DNA of 64,000 nucleotides. Source: CAZYTX01 sp964650485 (lineage in GTDB: Bacteria; RBG-13-61-14; DATKZS01). Positions 43,189 through 51,144 of the stretch are shown in pieces. Positions within the stretch are counted from its first letter, which is position 1, and the number at the start of each line of letters is the position of its first letter. The stretch is taken from contig CAZYTX010000014.1 in the NCBI GenBank assembly GCA_964650485.1, positions 9,622 to 73,621 on the forward strand, given 5' to 3'. Both the position numbers and the translations under genes were made by a program. Under the pieces are notes generated by a model. That model made no database searches and was not told the origin of the DNA. It saw only the letters and a program-made list of their open reading frames with translations.

Positions 43189-43948
43189 GTTCGCTCTCCC
43201 TTACGAACCTTATGAGCCGGGCCACTTCTTCGGTGCCCCCGAGCTCCTTCTCCGCCCTCTCGATCCCGTGCTCCAGAAGCACCCCCTTCTCGAACATGAA
43301 GCGGTAGGCTCTCCGCAAGTCCCTTTTGGCGCCCTCTTGCACCCCGGTCCTCTTGAGCCCCACCCGGTTCAGCCCCAGGAACCGGGGCGGCTCCCCCCCC
43401 ACCATTGAGTAGGGGGGCACGTCCTTTACTATCCTGGCCATTCCCGCCACCATCACCGCGGTCCCCACCTTGCAATGCTGGTGCACTCCCACCATGCCCC
43501 CGATCACGGCGTCGTCCTCCACCTGGACGTGCCCGGACAGGCTTGTGAGGTTTGCCATCACCACCCTGTCCCCCACCGTGCAGTCGTGCGCCAGGTGGCA
43601 CCCCACCATAATGAAGTTGTGGGAGCCCAATGAGGTCACCCCCCCGCCCTCGGCCGTGCCCCGGTGTATGGTGGTATACTCCCTTATCCTGTTGCCTTTT
43701 CCTATCCTCACTTTGGTGTCCTCGCCCTTGTAGTCGGTGTGCTGGGGAGGCCCGCCGATGTATGCGAAAGGCCCTATCCAGTTGTCTTCCCCCGCCTCTG
43801 TGCTCCCCTCGACCACCGCGTGCGAGCATACGACCGTGCCCCGGCCCAGGGACACGCCCGGGCCTATCACGGCGAATGGCCCGATGCTCACGCCATCAGC
43901 GAGCTGGGCCCCGTCGTGCACCACCGCTCGGGGGTCAACCTCGGCCAC
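43169..43948 (-). CDS. lpxA: UDP-N-acetylglucosamine acyltransferase
   Basis: 259 residues from GTG 43948, chosen because AAGGAGGA precedes it and the product length matches E. coli LpxA; the frame is open to 43984. The left-handed beta-helix hexapeptide repeats run from VVHDGAQLADGVSIGPFAVIGPG to about residue 190. The catalytic histidine lies in GCHLAHDCTVGDRVVMAN and GMVGVHQHCKVG follows; RVGLKRTG starts the helical C-terminus. First step of lipid A synthesis. Usually preceded by lpxD and fabZ, but only 86 bases separate it from skp. Confidence 0.96.
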   Translation of the reverse strand: MAEVDPRAVVHDGAQLADGVSIGPFAVIGPGVSLGRGTVVCSHAVVEGSTEAGEDNWIGPFAYIGGPPQHTDYKGEDTKVRIGKGNRIREYTTIHRGTAEGGGVTSLGSHNFIMVGCHLAHDCTVGDRVVMANLTSLSGHVQVEDDAVIGGMVGVHQHCKVGTAVMVAGMARIVKDVPPYSMVGGEPPRFLGLNRVGLKRTGVQEGAKRDLRRAYRFMFEKGVLLEHGIERAEKELGGTEEVARLIRFVRESERGIIRD

Positions 43949-44034
43949 CGCACTCCTCCTTCCGGGTCGCCGGGAGCAACGCACGGCCTCCAGCGCATGG
44001 TTCGATCACGCCAGCCACTTTCAGGGGGGCCCTT

Positions 44035-44673
44035 CTACTTTTTCGCTCTCTCATCCACCGCCTCGATCACCCGGTCGGTTATGTCCAGGGAGGGGTCGCG
44101 GTAGAGTATGGGGTTGAAGTTGGGCACGTTGGGGGTGGGGGGAGACACGTCCAGCACCAGGCAGTACTCGCCTTTGCTGCCTATGTCCTCCATGACCGCG
44201 TTCAGCTTCTCCTCGAAGGGCTTTAACATGGTGTCCTTCTTATCGTTCAGTTCCCTTTGGATCTTGGACTTGTCCAGCCTGAGCGTCTGCATCACGTTGT
44301 TGTACCTCATCTGCAAAGTCTGCAGCTCGTTCTGCTTGGAGAGCTTGGTGTACTCGTCCCACACCTGACTCTTCTGGATTATCTCCTGGGTGAGCTGGTT
44401 GATGCGCTTTTCCATCTCCTCCAGCTCGGCCTGCCTGGCCTTGAGAGGAGCAAAGGCCTTCTCCTGCTCGGCCTCGAGGTCCTGCTTGATCTTCTTTCCC
44501 TGCTTGCTCTCCTCCAGCACCCGGGCAAGGTTTACAAAGGCGACCCTGCATTCCATCCGGCCGCTTTTTTTCTCTCCCCCTTCCTGGTCCTGTGCGAGCG
44601 CGGCAGAGGTTATCATTGCCGCGGCCGTCATTACGCCTGCCACGGCCTTCCACCTGGATAATGCTGTTTTCAT
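44035..44673 (-). CDS. periplasmic chaperone, Skp/OmpH family
   Basis: 212 residues. A signal peptide (about 1-27, ending AALAQ) leads into a beta strand (CRVAFVNLARVLEESKQGKKIKQDLE) and long coiled-coil tentacle helices (about 65-150, KARQAELEEMEKRINQLTQEIIQ), then a returning strand. Skp holds unfolded outer-membrane proteins on the way to BamA, and lies just downstream of bamA as usual. AAAGGGGAT serves as the ribosome site. A repeat element separates it from bamA. Confidence 0.92.
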   Translation of the reverse strand: MKTALSRWKAVAGVMTAAAMITSAALAQDQEGGEKKSGRMECRVAFVNLARVLEESKQGKKIKQDLEAEQEKAFAPLKARQAELEEMEKRINQLTQEIIQKSQVWDEYTKLSKQNELQTLQMRYNNVMQTLRLDKSKIQRELNDKKDTMLKPFEEKLNAVMEDIGSKGEYCLVLDVSPPTPNVPNFNPILYRDPSLDITDRVIEAVDERAKK

Positions 44674-44719
44674 GGTATCCCCTTTCTTTCAGTAAATTTC
44701 AATGTTTTTACATAGTGCC

Positions 44720-45004
44720 TGTTGCGAAACTCTGGCTTCCCCTTTTATGCGGCGCAGCCGCATATTTGCCCCAACGGGGCTCAGTAATATAGTATCAGGG
44801 TCAGGCCCCTCGGGGCCGCCACCCTGGGAGACAAGCAGTCCCACATCTTCCATCCTGCCCTGAAGGGGCTGCATAAAAGGCTGTTATTTAACCCTTTCAG
44901 GGTATTTATAAATAACCTTGCCTCATACCCAGGGCGGCGGGCTACGCCCTTGCCCTGGGCTACTATATTAAACCCCTTCGGGGCATAAACGGCGTTTCGC
45001 AACA
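44720..45004. mobile_element. MITE-like element with 11-base terminal inverted repeats
   Basis: TGTTGCGAAAC (44720-44730) and GTTTCGCAACA (44994-45004) are perfect inverted ends. The 285-base interior has no gene but several short palindromes of one style: CCCCAACGGGGC, GGCCCCTCGGGGCC, CCCTGAAGGGGC and CCCCTTCGGGGC, plus a larger CCCAGGGC...GCCCTGGG arm near 44930-44958. It interrupts the bamA-skp interval. No clear target duplication is seen. Confidence 0.7.
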
Positions 45005-45017
45005 CTAAATAAACCTT

Positions 45018-47321
45018 TCAGTACAACGTGCCTATTGAGAACACGAACTGCTGCGGGTCGTCCCCCGGCCTGGGGTCCAGGGGGAACGCCAGCTCGAACC
45101 TGAGCGGCCCCATGGGCGAGCGCCACCTCAGCCCGAAACCCCAGTCGGTGAGCAGATTGTCAAGGTCCATGGGCTCATTGTCATTGTATACGTTTCCAGC
45201 CTCGTAGAACAGGGCGAACTTCATTCCCATCTGCTCGGAGAGCGGGACCAGGTACTCCGCGGAGAAGTAGAACTCCTTGTTCCCGCCGATGGGGGTGAGC
45301 GCGCCCGAGTCCTCCCTGAACAAAGGGCTTACCGAGGCCACCTCGTAACCGCGCAGCGACCTTGACCCGCCCTGGAAAAAGCGCTCTGTTATGAGCAGGT
45401 CGTCGCCCTGGTCAAAGCTCATCCACTTGCCCCGCATGTGCACTCCGGCGTAGGTGTCCATGAAAAGCGGCTGGAACCACCAGCCCTCCAGCAAGGTCTT
45501 TACAAAGTCGTTGTCTCCCCCGAAGAGCCCATGTCCGGCCACCTCCACCCGGGAGCGCAGCCTGTATCCGTCCGAGGGGTCTATGTAGTCGTTCAATGCA
45601 TTCATGTCCAGGGTGGGGGCCAGACTGCTTATGACCGTATCGCTTGGCTGTTTCCTGTATATGGTAGACGATTGGCTGAACCTTTGCAGGTCGGTGGTGA
45701 GATAGGAGTATGAGGTGAAAAAGCGCAGGTTGTGCAGGTGTGGCACCCTCCTTCCCAGGGTGACGCCCCCGCCCTGTCTGCTGTCCACGAACTCTACGTA
45801 GTATGTTTCATTGGAGAAGAGGTTGAGCCCGAAGTGCCACTTGGAGTCCAGGAAGTATGAGTCCGAGTAGTGGAAGTTATAGGTCTGGGTCTTGTCGCTC
45901 ACGCTGGCCCGGAGGCTCATGTCCACGCCGTAGCCCAGGAAGTTCTGCTGCTGGTACTGGAGCATGAAGAAGTACTCCTCCGCGGTGGACACCCCGGCCC
46001 CGGCGCTGAACATGCCGCTCTGGCGCTCTTTTAGAGCGACCTCGATGTTCACACGGTCCGGCTCGCTCCCCGGCCTGGGTATGAACTGCACCTCGGAGAA
46101 GTAGCCCAGCTGCTTAACCCTGGCCTCGCTCTCGCGCACGGCCCGGGTGGAGTAGAGCTGGCCCTCCTTTATGGTGAGCTCGCGCCGGATGACCTTGTCT
46201 CGGGTCAAGAGATTGCCGCTCATCTCTATCCTCTCGATGTAAACCTTCCTGCCCTTCCGTATGTTCCATACTATGTCCACCACGTGGGCCTCGCGGTCCA
46301 TGTCAAGCTCGGGGTTGACCTCGGCCAGGGCGTAGCCGAGCTCACCATAGAGGTCTAACAGGCGCCTCTGGTCCTTCATGAACAAGCTCTTTCTGAATAT
46401 CTGTCCGGGCTTTAGAAGGAACCCTTGTTTCAGTTCATCAGCAGGGACGACCAGGTCTCCCGCAACCTCGATCTTTCCCACCCTGTACTGCGGCCCTTCT
46501 TCCACCCCCAGGCCCAGCAGCACGTGCTTCTTGTCTTTTGTCAGAAGCCTCTCCGGGCTGGTGAAGGCCGACTCCAAATACCCCTGGTCCTCGTAAAAGA
46601 AGTCGAGCAGGTACTGGTCCCGTAGGAAATCCTCCCTGCTGTACTTCTTGGCGGTGAACACGCCTTCCTGCTTGGTGGTCATCCGTGTTCTCAGCTTCCA
46701 GTCGGGTATCTCTTCGTTGCCGAAGAACCTGATGCTCTTTACCGTGGGCTTTCTGCCCTCGTCCACCTTGAATACCACGTCCACCTGGTTAGGCCCGGCC
46801 TCGGTCACCTCCACCTCCACACGGGCCATGAAATAGCCCCGCTTGGAATACTCGTCCCGGATCTCGCCCTTTATGCTCCGCACCCTGGCCGGGTCGTACA
46901 CGGACCTCTTGTTTATGTCAATTATGTTTTCAATCTCTTCATCGGTGAGCGCCTTTATGCCCTTGTGCTCCACCTTCCTCACCATGGGCTTCTCCTCGAT
47001 GGAGTAGACAAGCACCACCCCTGGGCCCGGCCCCGGATGGGAGAGCTTCTCCACCCTGACGTCTTGCACCAGACCGGAGTTGAAAAGGGAGTGGACGTCA
47101 GCGGTGACCTTGTCCGCGGAGAACTCCTCGCCTTCACGGGAAGAGATGTAGGACCTTATGGTCTCTTCCTCCAGGGCCTTGTTGCCTTTTACCCGTATCT
47201 CCCTTACGGGCTGGGACTGGGCTTTCAAGGGCTGGCCCGCACTCAGAAAGATTGCCATAAACAGCCCCGCGCCCAGCGCTTTCGTCATTGTTTTAACTGC
47301 TTTTTTCGGAAAAGAGTCCAA
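45018..47321 (-). CDS. bamA: outer membrane protein assembly factor BamA
   Basis: 767 residues from TTG 47321; an ATG at 47288 gives a tighter signal peptide (MTKALGAGLFMAIFLSAGQPLKAQ) and is equally plausible. Five POTRA domains (about 38-420; recurring patterns such as VREIRVKGNKALEEE, VRKVEHKGIKALTDEEIE, VKSIRFFGNEEIPDWKLR) precede the D15 beta-barrel, which carries the Omp85 loop motif GGSRSLRGY and ends in FVFSIGTLY. It inserts outer-membrane proteins. It heads the envelope gene array running to the TRAP genes. Confidence 0.96.
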   Translation of the reverse strand: MDSFPKKAVKTMTKALGAGLFMAIFLSAGQPLKAQSQPVREIRVKGNKALEEETIRSYISSREGEEFSADKVTADVHSLFNSGLVQDVRVEKLSHPGPGPGVVLVYSIEEKPMVRKVEHKGIKALTDEEIENIIDINKRSVYDPARVRSIKGEIRDEYSKRGYFMARVEVEVTEAGPNQVDVVFKVDEGRKPTVKSIRFFGNEEIPDWKLRTRMTTKQEGVFTAKKYSREDFLRDQYLLDFFYEDQGYLESAFTSPERLLTKDKKHVLLGLGVEEGPQYRVGKIEVAGDLVVPADELKQGFLLKPGQIFRKSLFMKDQRRLLDLYGELGYALAEVNPELDMDREAHVVDIVWNIRKGRKVYIERIEMSGNLLTRDKVIRRELTIKEGQLYSTRAVRESEARVKQLGYFSEVQFIPRPGSEPDRVNIEVALKERQSGMFSAGAGVSTAEEYFFMLQYQQQNFLGYGVDMSLRASVSDKTQTYNFHYSDSYFLDSKWHFGLNLFSNETYYVEFVDSRQGGGVTLGRRVPHLHNLRFFTSYSYLTTDLQRFSQSSTIYRKQPSDTVISSLAPTLDMNALNDYIDPSDGYRLRSRVEVAGHGLFGGDNDFVKTLLEGWWFQPLFMDTYAGVHMRGKWMSFDQGDDLLITERFFQGGSRSLRGYEVASVSPLFREDSGALTPIGGNKEFYFSAEYLVPLSEQMGMKFALFYEAGNVYNDNEPMDLDNLLTDWGFGLRWRSPMGPLRFELAFPLDPRPGDDPQQFVFSIGTLY

Positions 47322-47400
47322 CTTTTTAAACGCCTCTTTGAATCCTTCAAGGTAACAGACAACCGCCGAGTACGCAAAAAGGCCGGGATCGGAACTTAAA

Positions 47401-47426
47401 TAGCCCGGGAGCGTTGTCCCAGGCTA
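47401..47426. terminator. candidate terminator hairpin between thiolase gene and bamA
   Basis: TAGCC-c-GGGA and TCCC-a-GGCTA arms (one mismatch) enclose a six-base loop. Followed by ATCTTGTTTT on the plus strand; the minus-strand tail is ATTTAAG. All genes near it run minus, so it most likely ends the thiolase transcript, with a weak T-tract. Confidence 0.45.
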
Positions 47427-47501
47427 TCTTGTTTTGCCGTTTTGCGGCTTAATTGATTTTCAGGCAAAAGGCCCTGAAGCTATGATCCCATGGCATATGG
47501 C

Positions 47502-48713
47502 CTATGCACCGTGCTGGCCTATGATCGCAATGGAGCACACGTTCATGAAGGGGAACCCGCCCAGGTTGTGTGTGAGTCCCAGCTTGGGGTCCTTTATCTG
47601 TCTCTTGTCCGCCCTTCCCTGAAGCTGCAAGTACATCTCGTATAACATGCGCAGCCCCGATGCCCCGATGGGGTGGCCGAAGCACTTGAGCCCTCCGTCA
47701 ACCTGGCAGGGCACGCCTCCCCCGTCCATGTTGTAGAACCCGTCCATCACGTCCTTTATCGCCTCTCCCCTGGGCGAGATGTGCAGGTCCTCGTATGTCA
47801 CCAGCTCGGTGATGGAGAAGCAGTCGTGCAGCTCCATCATGGAGATCTCCTTGCGCGGGTCCTTGACCCCGGCCTCCTCGTATGCCTTGGTCGAGCACTT
47901 GTCCGTGGTCACGAAATGGTCACCCTGCCACTCGTTGTAGTTCACCTCGTACCCGTTGGAGAGCACGAGCTGGAGCGCCTTTACCGAGACGAAGTCCTTC
48001 TTGCCCATCTCTTTCGCTATCTCCGGCGTGGTGACGATTGCGCAGGCCGCGCCGTCGGAGACCCCGCAGCAGTCGTAAAGCCCCAGCGGGTCAGCCACTA
48101 TGGGCGCGGCCATTATCTGCTCCACTGTGACCTCCCTTCTGAGGTGTGCCTTGGGGTTCAGGGCCCCGTTCTTGTGGCTCTTGGCTGACACGTGCGCCAG
48201 CGCGGTCTTGAGCTCGTCCCTGCTCTTTTGGTGCCTTGCCCGGTATGCGGATGCCAGTTGCGCAAAGCTTCCGGGCGCGGTGATGTTGGGCATCATGAGG
48301 AAGCGGTTGGGACCGGCATTCGAGCCGTGGTTTGGCAGGCCGCCGTAGCCGGTGTCCTTCAGCTTCTCCACACCGAGCGCCAAGCATATGTCGTACGCTC
48401 CCGAGGCCACGGCGTAGGATGCGCCCCTGAATGCCTCGGTGCCGGTGGCGCAGAAGTTCTCCACCCTGGTCACCGGTATGAAAGGCAGCCTGAGGCTCAT
48501 GGACAGCGGCAGTGCCGAGAGCCCCACGTTGATGGACTGCATGGCCGAGCCCAGCCAGGCAGCCTGGACCTCGCTCTTCTCGATGCCCGCGTCCGTAAGG
48601 CACTCCATGAACGCCTCGACCATGAGCTCCTCAGCGCCCATGTCCCAGCGCTCGCCGAACTTGGAGCAGCCCATTCCAAGTATGGCGACCTTGTCCCTTA
48701 TTCCCGTAGCCAT
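47502..48713 (-). CDS. thiolase family protein (SCP2-type)
   Basis: 403 residues. Nucleophile C88 in VENFCATGTEAF, HDCFSITELV, the histidine region KCFGHPIGASGLRM and the terminal THNLGGFPF are the non-decarboxylating SCP-x thiolase pattern, where the last cysteine is replaced by histidine. These enzymes cleave 3-ketoacyl-CoAs and often work with a DUF35 zinc/OB partner, as in archaeal acetoacetyl-CoA thiolase and BbsAB. Here the DUF35 domain is fused to the HMG-CoA-synthase-like protein encoded 12 bases upstream, so the two likely form one complex. Confidence 0.9.
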   Translation of the reverse strand: MATGIRDKVAILGMGCSKFGERWDMGAEELMVEAFMECLTDAGIEKSEVQAAWLGSAMQSINVGLSALPLSMSLRLPFIPVTRVENFCATGTEAFRGASYAVASGAYDICLALGVEKLKDTGYGGLPNHGSNAGPNRFLMMPNITAPGSFAQLASAYRARHQKSRDELKTALAHVSAKSHKNGALNPKAHLRREVTVEQIMAAPIVADPLGLYDCCGVSDGAACAIVTTPEIAKEMGKKDFVSVKALQLVLSNGYEVNYNEWQGDHFVTTDKCSTKAYEEAGVKDPRKEISMMELHDCFSITELVTYEDLHISPRGEAIKDVMDGFYNMDGGGVPCQVDGGLKCFGHPIGASGLRMLYEMYLQLQGRADKRQIKDPKLGLTHNLGGFPFMNVCSIAIIGQHGA

Positions 48714-48725
48714 TTTTAAACCTCC

Positions 48726-50198
48726 TTATTCCTCTGCCCGGCCCGGCTCCTGGACCTCGGGCACGGCCTTCCAGAAGTAGCCGGTAAAGCCCCGCTGCTC
48801 GTCATAATACTTCTTCCTGAAGCTTATGCGCACCGGGACCCCGACCTCGATGTCCGCGAGCTCGCAGTCGGTGAAGTCCATCATCATGCGGCCGCCCCGG
48901 TCGAACTGCACCATGCCGTACATTGCCGGCGGGTCCACAGACACCGCCAGCATGTCGCCTGTGAAAGTAAGTATCTTCGCGGGCTGGTCCGCGAACTCGT
49001 AGTCATCGAGAGAGTCAACCTCCCCGCAGTCCGGGTTCACGCACACCCGCTCCCTGGGTATCTGGGGAGTGCCGCACTCGCGGCACCGGCCGCCTACAAA
49101 GCCCAGGATGAGCTTGCGGCGCCTCCACAGGGCGCTCAGCATGGTCTGCTTGGGGGCCTCCGCCCGGATGCCCATCTCGGTCTCAATCAGCTCGTTGAAC
49201 TTCAGGTACTTTGTATAGGTCTTCTCGGTCTTCTTCCTTGCAAGGTTTTTGGACACGGCCTCCCGCGGGGGCAGGTCCTTTATTTTTTCAGTGACCTTGA
49301 ACAGGAGCGCGTCCGATCCACCGCCGAAGCCGGCCACCAGTATGATGTCGCCCGGCTTGGCACTCTCCAGCTCACGCACCAGCATGACGATAGGGTGCGC
49401 GGTCCCGCACTCGCCGGTCTGGGCGTGCATGTTGTCAGCCACCTGCTCGGGCGAGGCCCCCAGCTTCTTTGCAATGTTGCCGTGGGCCCTGCCCAGGAAG
49501 CAGGGGTAGACCAGCCTTGCGACGTCCTTTATGGAAACACCGGTCTTTTCCAGAAGGCCCCCGATGGCCTGGGGAAATATCTTCATGTACCCCTCGTCAC
49601 GGATCCATCGCTCCTCCCAGTTGTAGTCGAACTCCCGGGCGGCGCCCCGGTAGTGGTCAATAAAATCGTGGGTGACAGAGTGGGCCCCCATGAACTCGGC
49701 GATCACGTCATCGTTCCCGATGAGCAGTGATGCGGCCCCGTCCCCGAACCACATCTCGTGGAACCAGGCGGCCTTGGTGCGGCGGTGGTCCGACGCCGTG
49801 ACCATGACCAGGTTTTTATCCCCGGCTTTCACCGCGGAGAGCGCCGCGATGAGCGCCGATGTGCCTGCCTTCTGGGTGGAGGTGAAGTCCGCGGAGGTCA
49901 CCTGGTCGGGCAGGTTCGCTGCTTCGGCCAGGATGCCCGAGTTGTTCCGGTCCGCGTATGGCGCACTGGTGCTGGCCAGGTACAAGGCGTCCACCTTTGT
50001 CTTGTCCATGCCGGAAAGGCAGTCCCTGCCCGCTGCCACCGCCATGGTAAGCGCGTCCTCGTCCCAGTTGCACATGGTCCGCTCTCCCTTGGCCGCGGTG
50101 ATAAGGCCTGGCGCCAGCCATCCCATGGAGCTCATGATAGCCATGCGCTCGAGTCTGAGCCTTGGCAAGTAAGCCCCGTACGATACAATACCAGCCAT
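48726..50198 (-). CDS. HMG-CoA synthase-like ketosynthase fused to a DUF35 zinc-ribbon/OB domain
   Basis: 490 residues. Residues 1 to about 345 are a thiolase-fold HMG-CoA synthase-like domain (GIVSYGAYLPRLRL, ADFTSTQKAGTSALIAAL, GHANIA-like RAHGNIAKKLG, AGFGGGSDALLF). The catalytic cysteine position holds Q109, and the usual active-site glutamate (GSES) reads ASTS. The histidine remains. Residues about 360-485 are DUF35: a C4 zinc ribbon (CRECG...CVNPDCG) and an OB fold. Archaea have HMG-CoA synthase, DUF35 and thiolase as separate subunits of one complex; here two are fused. Without Cys it cannot form the acyl-enzyme and may decarboxylate or serve as scaffold. Confidence 0.88.
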   Translation of the reverse strand: MAGIVSYGAYLPRLRLERMAIMSSMGWLAPGLITAAKGERTMCNWDEDALTMAVAAGRDCLSGMDKTKVDALYLASTSAPYADRNNSGILAEAANLPDQVTSADFTSTQKAGTSALIAALSAVKAGDKNLVMVTASDHRRTKAAWFHEMWFGDGAASLLIGNDDVIAEFMGAHSVTHDFIDHYRGAAREFDYNWEERWIRDEGYMKIFPQAIGGLLEKTGVSIKDVARLVYPCFLGRAHGNIAKKLGASPEQVADNMHAQTGECGTAHPIVMLVRELESAKPGDIILVAGFGGGSDALLFKVTEKIKDLPPREAVSKNLARKKTEKTYTKYLKFNELIETEMGIRAEAPKQTMLSALWRRRKLILGFVGGRCRECGTPQIPRERVCVNPDCGEVDSLDDYEFADQPAKILTFTGDMLAVSVDPPAMYGMVQFDRGGRMMMDFTDCELADIEVGVPVRISFRKKYYDEQRGFTGYFWKAVPEVQEPGRAEE

Positions 50199-50228
50199 TC
50201 CTTTGACCCCCTTTGTTATTTCGATGTC

Positions 50229-50951
50229 CTACTTTGTATCCGCCAACCCCGCCTCCCCGGCCTCTCCTTCAAGCTCGCGCCAGGTAACCCAGAGGCTGGG
50301 ACCCCCGTGCAGCATGGAGGCCAGGAGGCTGACTATATCCCCCCGGCGCCTGCCCTTGGTCCTCACGTCAAACAGGCACATGGCAATGAACATGGGCACC
50401 AGTGCCCTGGCCATGAGGGTGGTGTCATAAGGCTTTGCAAAGCCCGCCTTGATGTAGCTGTCAAGTGCGCGGCCGGTGGTCTCCACGAAGCGCTCCCACA
50501 CCCTGTTTATCTGTCGCTGGAATTCGGGGTCCCTGCCCGGTCCCTCGCGGAGCAGGATGCGAAGGTGCGACTCGTGCCTCGCGGCCTCGTCGAAAAGCCT
50601 GTGGATCACACGGGAGAGAAGCTCGTACTCCATGGGCTCGCCCCTGCGCTTTTTCATGCCTTCTATGGTGTCCCTTGCGAGCTCTCCCACTATCTCCTCG
50701 ATGCTGTCAGTAATCCTGTCCAAGATGGCCACGTATATGTCGTGCTTTCTCTCGAAGTTGCTGTAGAGGCTACCGGTGGTCACCCCCGCGGTGGATGCCA
50801 GGTCCCGGACCGAGGTGCCCCTGTAGCCCTTCCGTGCAAAGAGTTCCATGGCGGACGAGAGCAGGAGCTCCCTGGTCTCCTCCTTTCCGCGCCTTTCCTC
50901 CCTGCGCTTTTTCCCCTTATGGTTTTTATCTTGTGTGGCCGCCTTTTTCAC
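50229..50951 (-). CDS. TetR-family transcriptional regulator
   Basis: 240 residues from GTG 50951, which has GGAGGG upstream; the open frame to 51038 has no better start. After a very basic lead (KKAATQDKNHKGKKRREERRGK) comes the helix-turn-helix: LLLSSAMELFARKGYRGTSVRDLASTAGVTTGSLYSNFERKHDIY. The C-terminal ligand domain is helical. It is first in the TetR-synthase-thiolase operon (30-base gap), so it likely senses an acyl-CoA or acid handled by those enzymes and represses its own promoter. Confidence 0.93.
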   Translation of the reverse strand: MKKAATQDKNHKGKKRREERRGKEETRELLLSSAMELFARKGYRGTSVRDLASTAGVTTGSLYSNFERKHDIYVAILDRITDSIEEIVGELARDTIEGMKKRRGEPMEYELLSRVIHRLFDEAARHESHLRILLREGPGRDPEFQRQINRVWERFVETTGRALDSYIKAGFAKPYDTTLMARALVPMFIAMCLFDVRTKGRRRGDIVSLLASMLHGGPSLWVTWRELEGEAGEAGLADTK

Positions 50952-50970
50952 CGTCCCTCCAGAACCTAAA

Positions 50971-50984
50971 ATAACGGGTGTTAT
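50971..50984. promoter_or_regulatory. candidate TetR operator
   Basis: ATAAC-GGGT-GTTAT is a perfect inverted repeat between the promoter at 51069-51096 and the TetR start at 50951, where an autoregulating repressor would bind. Confidence 0.4.
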
Positions 50985-51068
50985 CTTTTTCCCGCCCGTT
51001 GCCGAGCCGCAAAAATCAATAAAAACAGGCAAATACAATCATGTGCCCGGCTTTTCCAAGCCCGGGGC

Positions 51069-51096
51069 ATAATAGCGCATCCTTTTGAAAAGTCAA
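51069..51096 (-). promoter_or_regulatory. sigma-70 promoter of the TetR-synthase-thiolase operon
   Basis: On the minus strand: TTGACT (51096-51091), a 16-base spacer, TATTAT (51074-51069); five of six matches in each box. A CCGGGCTT/AAGCCGGG hairpin lies just downstream. Confidence 0.6.
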
Positions 51097-51144
51097 GGAG
51101 CCCGGCATTTGTTAGAAAGAGATTGAGTTTGGTGGACGCTTTTT

